Assembly: GCA_027451745.1 (NCBI GenBank)
Contig: DAIDIP010000010.1
Span: 46,906 to 110,905 of the forward strand
Length of the DNA: 64,000 bases
Direction: 5' to 3'
Origin: Candidatus Melainabacteria bacterium
GTDB lineage: Bacteria > Cyanobacteriota > Vampirovibrionia > Obscuribacterales > Obscuribacteraceae
Both the position numbers and the translations under genes were made by a program. Below, piece by piece: positions 8,644 through 16,186 of the stretch; within the stretch, counting starts at the first letter, position 1, and every line of letters starts with the position of its first letter. A model generated the notes under the pieces. It saw only the letters and a list, made by a program, of their open reading frames with translations. It did not search any database and was not told the DNA's origin.

Positions 8644-9258
8644 TTAATCCAAGCTAATCTTTCCAGAAGCAATATTTTTGAGGGTTTCGACTAATAAAAT
8701 GTGTTCTTGTTGAAGCACACGAGCAGCCAATATCTGTGCTGTATCGTTTTCCAGTACTGGTACAGTGCATTGAGCAATAATATTGCCTTCATCATAGCGT
8801 TCGTTAGCATGATGAATAGTTATGCCAGTTTCTTTTTCTCCAGCATTAATTACTGCCTCATGAACACGAATGCCGTACATGCCTTTGCCACCATATTTAG
8901 GCAAAAGTGCAGGGTGTATGTTTAAAATGCGTTTGCGATAAGCGTTGACTACCAGCTGACCAACCAGTTTCATATAGCCAACTAATAGCACCAAATCAAC
9001 TTTATGATCTTGCAATTTGGCTAAAATGGCTGCATCTAGAGCATCAGGATCTTTGTGCGTGGCATAACTTAAATGACAAGTTTCTATGCCATGCTCTTTG
9101 GCAAATTGCAAAGCAACTGAATCTTTGTTGTTGCTTACAACTATAACTGGGCGAGCAAACAACTCTCCTTGTTCGCAGGCGCGAACAACAGCTTGCATAT
9201 TGCTTCCATTGTGGGAGGCGAGAAAACCAAGATTGAGCATGGGAATATTTTGGCACAA
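8644..9258 (-). CDS. purN: Phosphoribosylglycinamide formyltransferase
   Basis: Transfers a formyl group from 10-formyl-THF to GAR in purine synthesis. Seen: FLASHNGSNMQAVV at the N-terminus, catalytic Asn and His in ILNIHPALLPKYGGKGMYG, and the catalytic Asp in NERYDEGNIIAQ. At about 200 residues it has the usual size. An alternative ATG at 9240 (MLNLGFLAS) fits the family N-terminus better; neither has a clear ribosome binding site. Other purine genes are not nearby. Confidence 0.92.
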   Translation of the reverse strand: MCQNIPMLNLGFLASHNGSNMQAVVRACEQGELFARPVIVVSNNKDSVALQFAKEHGIETCHLSYATHKDPDALDAAILAKLQDHKVDLVLLVGYMKLVGQLVVNAYRKRILNIHPALLPKYGGKGMYGIRVHEAVINAGEKETGITIHHANERYDEGNIIAQCTVPVLENDTAQILAARVLQQEHILLVETLKNIASGKISLD

Positions 9259-9490
9259 TACAAGAATTGTCTTAGCTGTTATGTCAACAAATCAGCAAAG
9301 GTTTACGAGAGCCTAGACAAGTGAAAATGATTGCAATTTTTTCACCGACGCATGCCTGTTTGCATATACAAGTTATAATAATAGCCCTTTCCAGCCCTTT
9401 CCGACATTCATTTGCCTGTTGATATTGATCTTGCTAATGAATCTAATGAATGTGGTATAAGAAGGCCAGTCCTCATCCTAAACTTTAGGC

Positions 9491-9565
9491 TGATAAAAAT
9501 ATCAGGAGCAAAAAGCTGTTATTGAAACTTGGTTGGAACAGCTTTTGCTCCTGATATTTTTATCA
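9491..9565. repeat. Near-perfect 29/30-bp inverted repeat with 16-base loop
   Basis: Left arm 9491-9520, right arm 9537-9565. They match end to end apart from one extra A in the left arm. AT-rich at the base, GC-rich in the middle (CAGGAGC). It stands alone, more than 200 bases from any gene, so it may be a small mobile or structured RNA element rather than an ordinary terminator. Confidence 0.8.
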
Positions 9566-9778
9566 TTGGATTATTGTGCCAACGACAACTTACTCTAGAT
9601 AAAATAGTGGAGCAGAGTCAAGCTAACGGCACTCTTATCTACCACTGGCTGTAGAAAGTCTGCAAATCTAATTTGGGCATAGACAATAGTAACTTTTAAA
9701 GAGCTGATATTCTCAAACTCAGCCATTCGATTTAATAATGAAAGGTCAAATAGGGGTCATTAAATCAACTGTTTGAGG

Positions 9779-9797
9779 TTAGCGTAGCTAGCGCAAA
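9779..9797. repeat. Dispersed repeat TTAGCGTAGCTAGCGC
   Basis: Copy of the GCTAGCGC family at the left flank of island C. Confidence 0.6.
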
Positions 9798-9870
9798 AAT
9801 ATACGAACTTTGATGTTAAGGATTGCCGTGTTGCATCACGTATTGCCAGTGCCGATGCGTAGATCAAAAA

Positions 9871-9926
9871 TAAAAAAGGAAATGGCAAAGAAAGTGCGCG
9901 ATGATTGTCCATCGCGCACTTTCTTT
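9871..9926 (-). terminator. Intrinsic terminator of the 9952-10404 gene
   Basis: Perfect 17-bp stem (AAAGAAAGTGCGCGATG at 9887-9903 with 9910-9926), six-base loop, T-rich tail on the minus strand. Confidence 0.85.
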
Positions 9927-9951
9927 GAGTGTAAAAACTCACGAACTCAGA

Positions 9952-10404
9952 TTAGCTCTGCCGAGGCGGCAGCAGAGCCAGCAGTTCGTTTAGGAGATCC
10001 TTGGACTTCTCCAAAAAGTCCTTGGCTGCGACGAGATTGCGCTGGGAGCTGCCAGGACAGTAGAATCCATCCCGCAGCCGCAGCCGTCGATTGACAACCC
10101 GCAGTCGCATAATCGCCTCTTTGACACCGTCTAGAGCGTTGGTGAAAGTGTTACGCAGCACCTCCACTCCCATTTCTTCTTTAATGGGGGCCGCCAACCA
10201 GATTTCGCAGGACTCGATCTGCTTGTGGGCTTCGCCTACAAATCCCCACAGGATCAACCCCTCTTCTGTGTATTGTGTGTGTGTGTCCTGATTTGGCGAA
10301 AGCGAGCGCAAGATCGCTGCCATCGCCATCCCCAGCTCGTTCATAGCGCGACGATACTGTTTCAGGGCCGAGTCCTGCAGACTCAGCAACTCTTCGTGAT
10401 TCAT
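9952..10404 (-). CDS. Hypothetical helical protein, island C
   Basis: 150 residues, almost all helix-forming (NHEELLSLQDSALKQYRRAM, AKDFLEKSKDLLNELLALL), probably a helical bundle; no known domain. The GGGGGTG upstream acts as ribosome binding site. GC-rich codons and a strong private terminator mark it as an island gene. It is downstream of the 10514-10804 gene, but a hairpin lies between them, so the two are likely separate transcription units. Confidence 0.72.
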   Translation of the reverse strand: MNHEELLSLQDSALKQYRRAMNELGMAMAAILRSLSPNQDTHTQYTEEGLILWGFVGEAHKQIESCEIWLAAPIKEEMGVEVLRNTFTNALDGVKEAIMRLRVVNRRLRLRDGFYCPGSSQRNLVAAKDFLEKSKDLLNELLALLPPRQS

Positions 10405-10448
10405 AACACCCCCAACATTGTCAAGGTTTTCACTGCGAAAGAAAGGAG

Positions 10449-10483
10449 CAAAACCGGTAGACAGGATGTGCCCGTCTACCGGT
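10449..10483 (-). terminator. Intrinsic terminator of the 10514-10804 gene
   Basis: Stem ACCGGTAGAC/GTCTACCGGT (10453-10462, 10474-10483), extended by three pairs when read on the minus strand with a G-U pair; TTTT follows. Confidence 0.7.
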
Positions 10484-10513
10484 CAAAGGTTTGCGGTGAG
10501 GTGCGGGCGGGGG

Positions 10514-10804
10514 TCAAATTCGACGATACCCACCAGCGCACCGTTCGTAGCGATCGCCTCGATCGCCCATGGTCGTCCCGCTGCCTTCGTCAATATAATC
10601 AGCCCAGTCCTCTTTGCCGAACCGGGGCAGCACCCGCTTCTTGGTGCTGTGGTCCGACGGCGTGGGTTTGCCGGTGCGCGTGGTCTCCTGAGTCTTGGGG
10701 ACCAGCTTGCTTCCTCTCTTGATTGAGACGCTGGCTTGCGCAGCAGGACTGACAGTGGTGGCGGGCTTGTTGTTCGCCGGGGTCTTGGTCTTGGACTGCG
10801 ACAT
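10514..10804 (-). CDS. Hypothetical small basic protein, island C
   Basis: 96 residues, rich in Lys, Thr, Pro and Ser in the first 60 (MSQSKTKTPANNKPATT), so likely disordered, with a short acidic/aromatic patch (FGKEDWADYIDEG). AAGGAGG lies five bases before the ATG at 10804; a second ATG directly in front is too close. No family recognised. Confidence 0.65.
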   Translation of the reverse strand: MSQSKTKTPANNKPATTVSPAAQASVSIKRGSKLVPKTQETTRTGKPTPSDHSTKKRVLPRFGKEDWADYIDEGSGTTMGDRGDRYERCAGGYRRI

Positions 10805-11265
10805 CATGTCCTCCTTCTTTCTGTCGTTCTAGTCTCTAATCCTGTGATGTGTGGTCCCCGTAACGTCGCCTTGAGCCTTTGCTACGCGCTGTGCGCAGTT
10901 CGGAACACACAGAAGATAGGTTACCTGCTCGCGATGAGCAGAGAGGAAAGACCTTTCTTGGGATTCTGTGTTGCTTTCGGAGACGTTGGATTGACTAAAT
11001 AGATTGGAGACATCCTAAACGTGACAAATCTCTTGGGGCTAAAGCAAGCTTTACTTGGTAAACATAAATTAATTCGAAATATATTAATCGTACGTCTTTT
11101 GCTGTATGGTACTTCTTTTTACAATTCGCCAATTCTTAAAACACTAAAAATTTAAGCACAGTAGACCCTATTAAATACTTGATAACCAGCTAGCGCAGCT
11201 AGCGCTATGCGCTCGTAGATTCAAAAATTATTCTGACCTAAGCTAGCGTTTTTTTAAGTTATGGG
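10805..11265. other. Intergenic: leader of island C, then AT-rich DNA with repeats
   Basis: GC-rich to about 10990 (probable leader and promoter of the minus-strand island gene), then AT-rich. It contains the GCTAGCGC repeat block at 11188-11249. No gene seen. Confidence 0.5.
11188..11249. repeat. Dispersed GCTAGCGC repeat, multiple units
   Basis: AGCTAGCGC directly repeated, then AGCGC-tat-GCGCT, and a further AGCTAGCG at 11241. Right flank of island C. Confidence 0.65.
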
Positions 11266-12948
11266 TCACTGAGCAGAAGTAAATTCAATACTGCCAACTA
11301 AAAGATCTTTGCCAATTAACTGCGGTTTATTTGGGATGGCGCGGCAATAATTCAATTTTTCATTGCTTTGATCATCAACAATTGCTAGATACACTTCGTA
11401 TTTACCTGGCTTAAGTAGCGGGGCTTTCAATTCTTCATCGCTTGAATTAATTTGTTCGCCCAACCAATCACAAGTTGATGTAGCGGGGGTGCGGCGCATC
11501 AAAGCTTTTGTTTTGCCTTGAGCATCTCTAAATTCTAATTGAATTTTATAGCTGCTTGGTACACCTTTATCCATTTCACGACTTAAGCGCTTGGCTGAAG
11601 CAGCACCGGTATTAAAAAAGGCAAAATGAATTGGCAATGTTTTGCCTGTCCCTACAGTAGCGGGGATGGATATTTCTTGCAATACAAGCTGATAGCCTAA
11701 GTGTAAACGCATTTGGGTAAGCCAGTCTTTTATAGCTTGGTCATTAGAATTGAAAAGTTCAGCTGGTATTTCAGCAAAGCTTAAACCATCATCAAAAGCA
11801 TTTTTAGTTACTTTAGCCAATAATGGTTTGATAGCATCAGAGCCAATAGCGGGGGTGAATTGATAACCAGAAAGAGTATCATTTTTAAATTTCAACAATA
11901 AGCGGTAATCATCAAAACCACGTTTGTCATTTTTGACATTTTGACGGGTTATATAAACTCTCTCGCCATAGCGATAGACCAAATAGTCAGAAATTTCGTC
12001 CAAACAATCTTGTCCTTTTCTATTAGGCAAAGGTGGGTCAAGATCAAAGTTTAGATGTTGCTTTTGGAATGCTTTTGGAAAAACATCGGCTGCATATTTC
12101 CAATGATTAACTAATTGACGAGGATTCATACCAAATGAAGTTTTGAGCTTTGTTTCTAATTCATTGTAAGCGTCTTTGTTTCCGGCAAATTCAGGCACAA
12201 CTTTTGTGCTGCCCATTACGCCACCGCCAGTAATACCAATACTTTGAAAATTAGGATTTTTGTCATAGCGTCTGCCTAATTCATTTATAAAGTTAGTCCA
12301 TTTAGCTAAATAAGTGCCATCCCAGAATATTGGCATTAGATGAGGCTTTCCATCTTTTCCTGTATAAGTTAAAGATTGTGTGCCGGCATCAAATACCCAG
12401 TCGGGTGTATCTGAACTAGATACAATTTCTTTGCCTTTTGCTGAGGTTGATTCAGCGGCTTTTTGCTCAGGGACGTCCATTCCGCAAGTGGAGATGCGCA
12501 GAATTAATTGCTTATTGTGTTTTGCACAAAATTGCAAAAGTTCGTCAATGATTTTCCAGTTAAAATTCGTTTCTTCTGGCTCTAGTATGCGCCAAGGTAG
12601 GGTACAAGAGATGCCACTAAGTTCTGGTTTGCTCAATAAGTGACTAATGTAGGTAGTGTCTTGGCATTTGTCAAAATCAATAGTGGCAAAAAGACCGACA
12701 TCTTTATTGGCAATTGGTTGTAATCCTTCAATTTCAGTAGTTTTAAAGGACTTCTTTTTGATAAGTCTGTCTTGCTTTTCATTTAAATAAGACTTTTCGT
12801 GGATTGGATTTAAGTATTTAACTATTTCGCTGCCATTAGGCATTGTCATAGCTGGTTTTATATAAAAGAACTGTCCAAAAATAGAAATAGAAGCGGCTAT
12901 TATTGCAACTGTTTGGGTCTTATTGAACTGTTTCATATTTAAATTCAT
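11266..12948 (-). CDS. Exported glycoside-hydrolase-like protein with DUF4832-type C-terminus
   Basis: 560 residues. A hydrophobic N-terminal segment (TVAIIAASISIFGQFFYI) is a signal or membrane anchor. The middle reads like a TIM-barrel hydrolase of the GH42-like type: SGISCTLPWRILEPEETNFNWKII, then KQLILRIS, SIGITGGGVMGS and the WDG and YLVYRYGE segments. The C-terminus (HLGYQLVLQEISIPAT...LPIHFAFFNTGAASA) resembles the beta-sandwich DUF4832 that often follows such barrels. Probable extracytoplasmic polysaccharide processing; the catalytic acids cannot be assigned with certainty. Confidence 0.65.
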   Translation of the reverse strand: MNLNMKQFNKTQTVAIIAASISIFGQFFYIKPAMTMPNGSEIVKYLNPIHEKSYLNEKQDRLIKKKSFKTTEIEGLQPIANKDVGLFATIDFDKCQDTTYISHLLSKPELSGISCTLPWRILEPEETNFNWKIIDELLQFCAKHNKQLILRISTCGMDVPEQKAAESTSAKGKEIVSSSDTPDWVFDAGTQSLTYTGKDGKPHLMPIFWDGTYLAKWTNFINELGRRYDKNPNFQSIGITGGGVMGSTKVVPEFAGNKDAYNELETKLKTSFGMNPRQLVNHWKYAADVFPKAFQKQHLNFDLDPPLPNRKGQDCLDEISDYLVYRYGERVYITRQNVKNDKRGFDDYRLLLKFKNDTLSGYQFTPAIGSDAIKPLLAKVTKNAFDDGLSFAEIPAELFNSNDQAIKDWLTQMRLHLGYQLVLQEISIPATVGTGKTLPIHFAFFNTGAASAKRLSREMDKGVPSSYKIQLEFRDAQGKTKALMRRTPATSTCDWLGEQINSSDEELKAPLLKPGKYEVYLAIVDDQSNEKLNYCRAIPNKPQLIGKDLLVGSIEFTSAQ

Positions 12949-13136
12949 ACCTAAGCTTTTGAGTCCACGAACATTACACCGGGGTTGCCATGGGCAAACT
13001 TTATTCTTTTCACTGTAATTAGCGATTTGGGATTAGCGACAATGTTAGTATGCATGCAAATGCTACTATGCTTGGGCAGAAAATAAATTGTTTTGCTTAT
13101 TTTTAAAAAGTCAAAAAGTTTTATGGGGTATCCGAC

Positions 13137-13889
13137 TTGGGTTTAGTTTATCTAGGGCATAGCGCCGTTAGATTCGAAGTTAAGGGGCTGAATATATATG
13201 TCGATCCTTATTTTCACGATCCAGTTCACTGGGAAAAGCTGCCGCCTGGCAACATGATTTTGTTTAGTCATGGACATTTTGATCATGGCGTAATGATGGC
13301 CGAAGAGCTTTATAAAGCCTGGCGCTGCCCAATAGTTGGTCCAAGAAATTTAATTCGCTGGTTGGCGCGAAAGTATAAAAAAACAATCCCAGTTAAAGCT
13401 TTTGTGCCACTAAATCATAATCAGAGCACAGTTGTTCAAGGTGTGAAGATAAAAGCAATTTCTGCTTCTCATCCATTAAATCGATTAGGAAAAACAATTC
13501 TGACAATATTTGCCCGCAGCGCTGCACCTGGCAAGCCTGTGAATGGCTATTATTTTGACGGCTATTATCATGCAGGCGATACGGTTTATTCAGATGATAT
13601 TGTCAAAGCATTAAAAGATTTGCCAGTGCATACAGCCTGCTTGCCAATTGGTGGTAAATATGGCGTGGCAAATCCACGTGAAGCGCTGCGCTTAGCTGAA
13701 GATATTGGGGCGCAAAGATTAGTGCCCTTGCATTGGCAAGCATTAGTACATCAAATTCATTTTCGCTATAAATCGTCTGATCTAGTTAAGCTAGCAAAGC
13801 AAAAAGACACCGAAGTAGAAATTTGTCCTTTGGCTATAGGTGAAATGCTTGAATTGGCAGCCGCACATGTGCTTGTGAAAAAAAATTAG
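13137..13889 (+). CDS. Metallo-beta-lactamase-fold hydrolase (UPF0173-like)
   Basis: 250 residues with the zinc-binding HGHFDH at 45-50, a further GHSAVRFE strand at the start, HAGDT (distal metal ligand), and a C-terminal LHW. This matches the L-ascorbate lactonase/UPF0173 metal-dependent hydrolases; the substrate is unknown. The start is TTG at 13137, since upstream ATGs are out of frame. It ends 14 bases before a toxin-antitoxin operon that has its own -10 box. Confidence 0.85.
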   Translation: MGLVYLGHSAVRFEVKGLNIYVDPYFHDPVHWEKLPPGNMILFSHGHFDHGVMMAEELYKAWRCPIVGPRNLIRWLARKYKKTIPVKAFVPLNHNQSTVVQGVKIKAISASHPLNRLGKTILTIFARSAAPGKPVNGYYFDGYYHAGDTVYSDDIVKALKDLPVHTACLPIGGKYGVANPREALRLAEDIGAQRLVPLHWQALVHQIHFRYKSSDLVKLAKQKDTEVEICPLAIGEMLELAAAHVLVKKN

Positions 13890-13892
13890 ACA

Positions 13893-13898
13893 TATAAT
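13893..13898 (+). promoter_or_regulatory. -10 box TATAAT for the MntA/HepT operon
   Basis: Consensus TATAAT only five bases before the ATG at 13904, so the transcript would start at or within a base or two of the start codon (leaderless). Confidence 0.55.
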
Positions 13899-13903
13899 AG
13901 AGT

Positions 13904-14314
13904 ATGTCAATGAATTTTATAAATTTATCTATCGAGATTATAAAAGAAGGTTTTCCGAATGTTGTAGGTATCTGGCTATTTGGCAGTGTCGCAGCACAGA
14001 CCGCTTCTGCAAATAGCGATATTGATCTGGCCGTCCTTCTTCCTCAAAAAGCGAATAGCATAGAGCTGTGGAAATGTGCACAAAAAATAGCCAGCAAACT
14101 TGGTAAAGAAGTAGACTTAATAGATTTACTAGAAGCTTCAACTGTATTACGCTCCCAAATAATGCAAGAAGGAAGCAATATATTTTGCGCAGATAAATTT
14201 AAATGTGATTTGTTTGAAACAGAGTCTCTAACTGACTATTTGCGATTTTCAGAAGAACGTAAAGAAGTTTTAGAGGCTATCAAATCTCGAGGCACGGTGT
14301 TAGGCGATGGATGA
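13904..14314 (+). CDS. mntA: MntA-type nucleotidyltransferase antitoxin
   Basis: 136 residues with the minimal nucleotidyltransferase signature GS-x10-D-x-D (GSVA...SDIDLAVL, about residues 25-42) and a third acidic strand (KEVDLIDLL). In the type VII systems this protein adds AMP to the HEPN partner and so neutralises it. It overlaps the HEPN gene by 8 bases, the usual operon order for this pair. Confidence 0.88.
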   Translation: MSMNFINLSIEIIKEGFPNVVGIWLFGSVAAQTASANSDIDLAVLLPQKANSIELWKCAQKIASKLGKEVDLIDLLEASTVLRSQIMQEGSNIFCADKFKCDLFETESLTDYLRFSEERKEVLEAIKSRGTVLGDG

Positions 14315-14714
14315 TGTTTTGGTCAATAAAGCAGCCATAATTGAGCGTTGCATAAAAAGAATCAAGGAAGAATATATAGGTCACGAAACTGATTTTGATC
14401 AAGATTTTACACGTCAGGACTCAATTATTTTGAATCTACAGCGAGCCTGTGAGGCTGCCATTGATATGGGCATGCGTTTGATCAAAATCAAAAGTGCAGG
14501 AATTCCGCAAAGCAGCCGCGATATATTTAGTTTGCTTGAATCAGCCAAGATAATTGATAAGTCTCTAAGCCAATCCCTACAAGCGATGGTAGGCTTTCGC
14601 AATATAGCCATACATGATTATAGAAAAATGGATCTTCTAATTGTGCGCCATATCCTTAAAGAAAAACTGGATGATCTTTCTAAATTTGCCAAGATAGGCT
14701 TAAAATCAGGATAA
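14307..14714 (+). CDS. hepT: HepT-type HEPN RNase toxin
   Basis: 135-residue all-helical HEPN (DUF86-like) protein. The RNase and AMPylation motif R-x4-H-x-Y is intact (RNIAIHDY, about residues 97-104), with the tyrosine being the residue modified by MntA in characterised pairs. The N-terminal helix has E-R-C-I-K-R-I-K-E. Expected to cleave RNA when not modified. Confidence 0.88.
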   Translation: MDDVLVNKAAIIERCIKRIKEEYIGHETDFDQDFTRQDSIILNLQRACEAAIDMGMRLIKIKSAGIPQSSRDIFSLLESAKIIDKSLSQSLQAMVGFRNIAIHDYRKMDLLIVRHILKEKLDDLSKFAKIGLKSG

Positions 14715-14732
14715 GAAAAAGGTCTAAAAGAC

Positions 14733-14770
14733 AAAAAACCCGGGAAGCAGCTTGCGCTACCGCCCGGGTT
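14733..14770 (-). terminator. Intrinsic terminator of island D, with GCAA loop
   Basis: AACCCGGG/CCCGGGTT base (14737-14744, 14763-14770). The upper stem on the minus strand uses two G-U pairs and is closed by a GCAA (GNRA) loop, followed by TTTTTTGTCTTTT. Only 18 bases past the stop of hepT, so it may stop both transcripts. Confidence 0.85.
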
Positions 14771-14809
14771 GTGGTGAGTTTGACTTTGCGCAACATCTAG
14801 TTGACACGC

Positions 14810-15349
14810 CTAGGCTTGGCGCGGGTCGAGCAGGACGACCCCGACGGGCACCGGCCTTTTGCCGATGAGACGATTGTAGCGCAGCAGTCGCAGTGCTTCC
14901 ACGCCTGGGAAGTATTGTGGTGGCATAATGCGAATTTCTTCGCCCGCCATCCAAACATGTCCACCGTACTCGTCGCGGCGTTGGGCTTGCGGGAGGATCA
15001 GCAATTGAGAGGCTACAAGAAGCAGGCGATCCCATTCCACACCAGCCGGAACCCAGACAATGTCGAAGTCACCTGGGTGTTCCTTGCTGGAAACGAGGCT
15101 ACCGCCAACGTACAGGTACTTGCAGCCGGAGACTCCAAGGAGTTGCGCCAGTTTGCGCATTTTAGCGATCAACTCACGGCGGACGTCGTTGGTGGCGAAC
15201 TTGGTCTCGAAATCGTCCCAACTGACAGCATATGTTCCTGGGCGCAAGAGCCCCTTTTTGAATCGCGACGGCAACTCCCAATGGATCCATTGGGACTCTG
15301 CCTCTTGAATCAGGCGCTGGATGTTGATGCGATCACTCAAGGCTTTCAT
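14810..15349 (-). CDS. Nucleotidyltransferase-like protein (DUF6932-like), island D
   Basis: 179 residues. The segment YLYVGGSLVSS then PGDFDIVW fits a polymerase-beta-type GS...DxD active site (about residues 80-97), as in small nucleotidyltransferase-like families. AAGGA lies nine bases before the ATG. GC-rich codons. It follows, on the same strand and 37 bases downstream, a truncated reading frame, so it may have been the second gene of an operon whose first gene was cut. Its genomic neighbour MntA is also a nucleotidyltransferase, but the sequences are not obviously close. Confidence 0.65.
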   Translation of the reverse strand: MKALSDRINIQRLIQEAESQWIHWELPSRFKKGLLRPGTYAVSWDDFETKFATNDVRRELIAKMRKLAQLLGVSGCKYLYVGGSLVSSKEHPGDFDIVWVPAGVEWDRLLLVASQLLILPQAQRRDEYGGHVWMAGEEIRIMPPQYFPGVEALRLLRYNRLIGKRPVPVGVVLLDPRQA

Positions 15350-15386
15350 GGACAGTCCTTGTAACGGGGTTAAGGTTGGACGCTAA

Positions 15387-15559
15387 TCACTCTGTTGTTG
15401 ATGGAAGTCCAAGTTTTTCAAGGATGAAGGTAACGCGCGCTGGCACATTGCGTTGCTCATCTTCGAAGAAAACCGGCACACGGATAGCTGAGATAATCAG
15501 GGTTCGACTAGCTAGTTCTTTGCCGCCAGGAACTCCGGTGGAGCTGGTGAGGTGTGGTT
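15387..15559 (-). pseudogene. 5'-truncated coding remnant, island D
   Basis: On the minus strand an open frame without ATG runs to a TGA at 15387-15389. Its end, IRVPVFFEDEQRNVPARV then TFILEKLGLPSTTE, looks like real protein and uses GC-rich codons. Upstream it runs into a stop and the hairpin at the island edge, so the N-terminal part is missing. The product is unknown. Confidence 0.45.
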
Positions 15560-15590
15560 AAGTACTTGCCTCACGATTAGGCAAGTACTT
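15560..15590. terminator. Perfect 12-bp hairpin at the edge of island D
   Basis: AAGTACTTGCCT/AGGCAAGTACTT with a seven-base loop, at the switch from GC-rich to AT-rich DNA; a T-rich stretch follows on the plus strand. Could be a terminator left from a lost plus-strand gene. Confidence 0.55.
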
Positions 15591-15863
15591 GGTTTAATTT
15601 GGTATGGAGAATGGCTCTGGTTTTCTGTTTCGGGTTTGTGGGCAAGAAGCGATATATTACTAACATCCTGTTTTTGCCATTTAAAAATCAAGTCTGGTTT
15701 TATTAGCCTGGCAAATCTTTATGGACAACAAAATTAAGCACTCTAAAAGACTTAAAAGCTGGCATGACTGACCGATAAGAAAGTTTAGAGCAGAATGAAT
15801 AAGCTGAATCTTGATAACTTCTCATCTATAAAAACGCACATTAAATCTCCCTTTGCAACTTAG

Positions 15864-15877
15864 CTAGCCTCCGCTAG
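15864..15877. repeat. Dispersed repeat CTAGC-ctcc-GCTAG
   Basis: Short inverted repeat of the GCTAGC family, right flank of island D. Confidence 0.5.
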
Positions 15878-16115
15878 GTATTGTTTTATGGCAATCGAAA
15901 TCATCAAAAAATTAAAGCAAAACGACACAAAAAGCTAATTCTATTTTTGATGGCAAATGGAAGAGACTGATATTAAACACGAATGCAAACAAAGATGTCG
16001 CAATCGAATTTTTTGCACTATGCTTCTTGCCTGGCTATTAGAGTAAGAGGCTAGATAATTTACAATTCGGCAAGATTAGGGCGCTATTTTCGGGTATGAA
16101 AGAACTTAGCGCCGG

Positions 16116-16121
16116 TATAAT
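16116..16121 (+). promoter_or_regulatory. Candidate -10 box (TATAAT) of dnaK
   Basis: TATAAT 65 bases before the dnaK ATG; no good TTGACA at the right distance. Confidence 0.4.
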
Positions 16122-16186
16122 GCGCATGGGAACATAGGCAAAGTAATAAATAAGTTGCCAATATCAAAAATGAATGGGTAGGGCAA

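Larger units (their letters stand above)
9259..9951. other. Long intergenic region with large hairpin, repeat and island C terminator
   Basis: AT-rich, without a plausible gene. It contains a 75-base hairpin (9491-9565), a GCTAGCGC repeat (9779-9797) and the terminator of island C (9871-9926). Confidence 0.6.
15591..16186. other. AT-rich intergenic region upstream of dnaK
   Basis: No gene seen. It holds a CTAGC/GCTAG repeat at 15864 and a candidate -10 box at 16116. I looked for a CIRCE element (TTAGCACTC-N9-GAGTGCTAA) and found none. Confidence 0.5.

Noticed and set aside
15591..16186. CIRCE or other heat-shock operator for dnaK
   Set aside because: No TTAGCACTC-N9-GAGTGCTAA-like inverted repeat; the only similar stretch (TTAAGCACTC near 15735) lacks the second arm.
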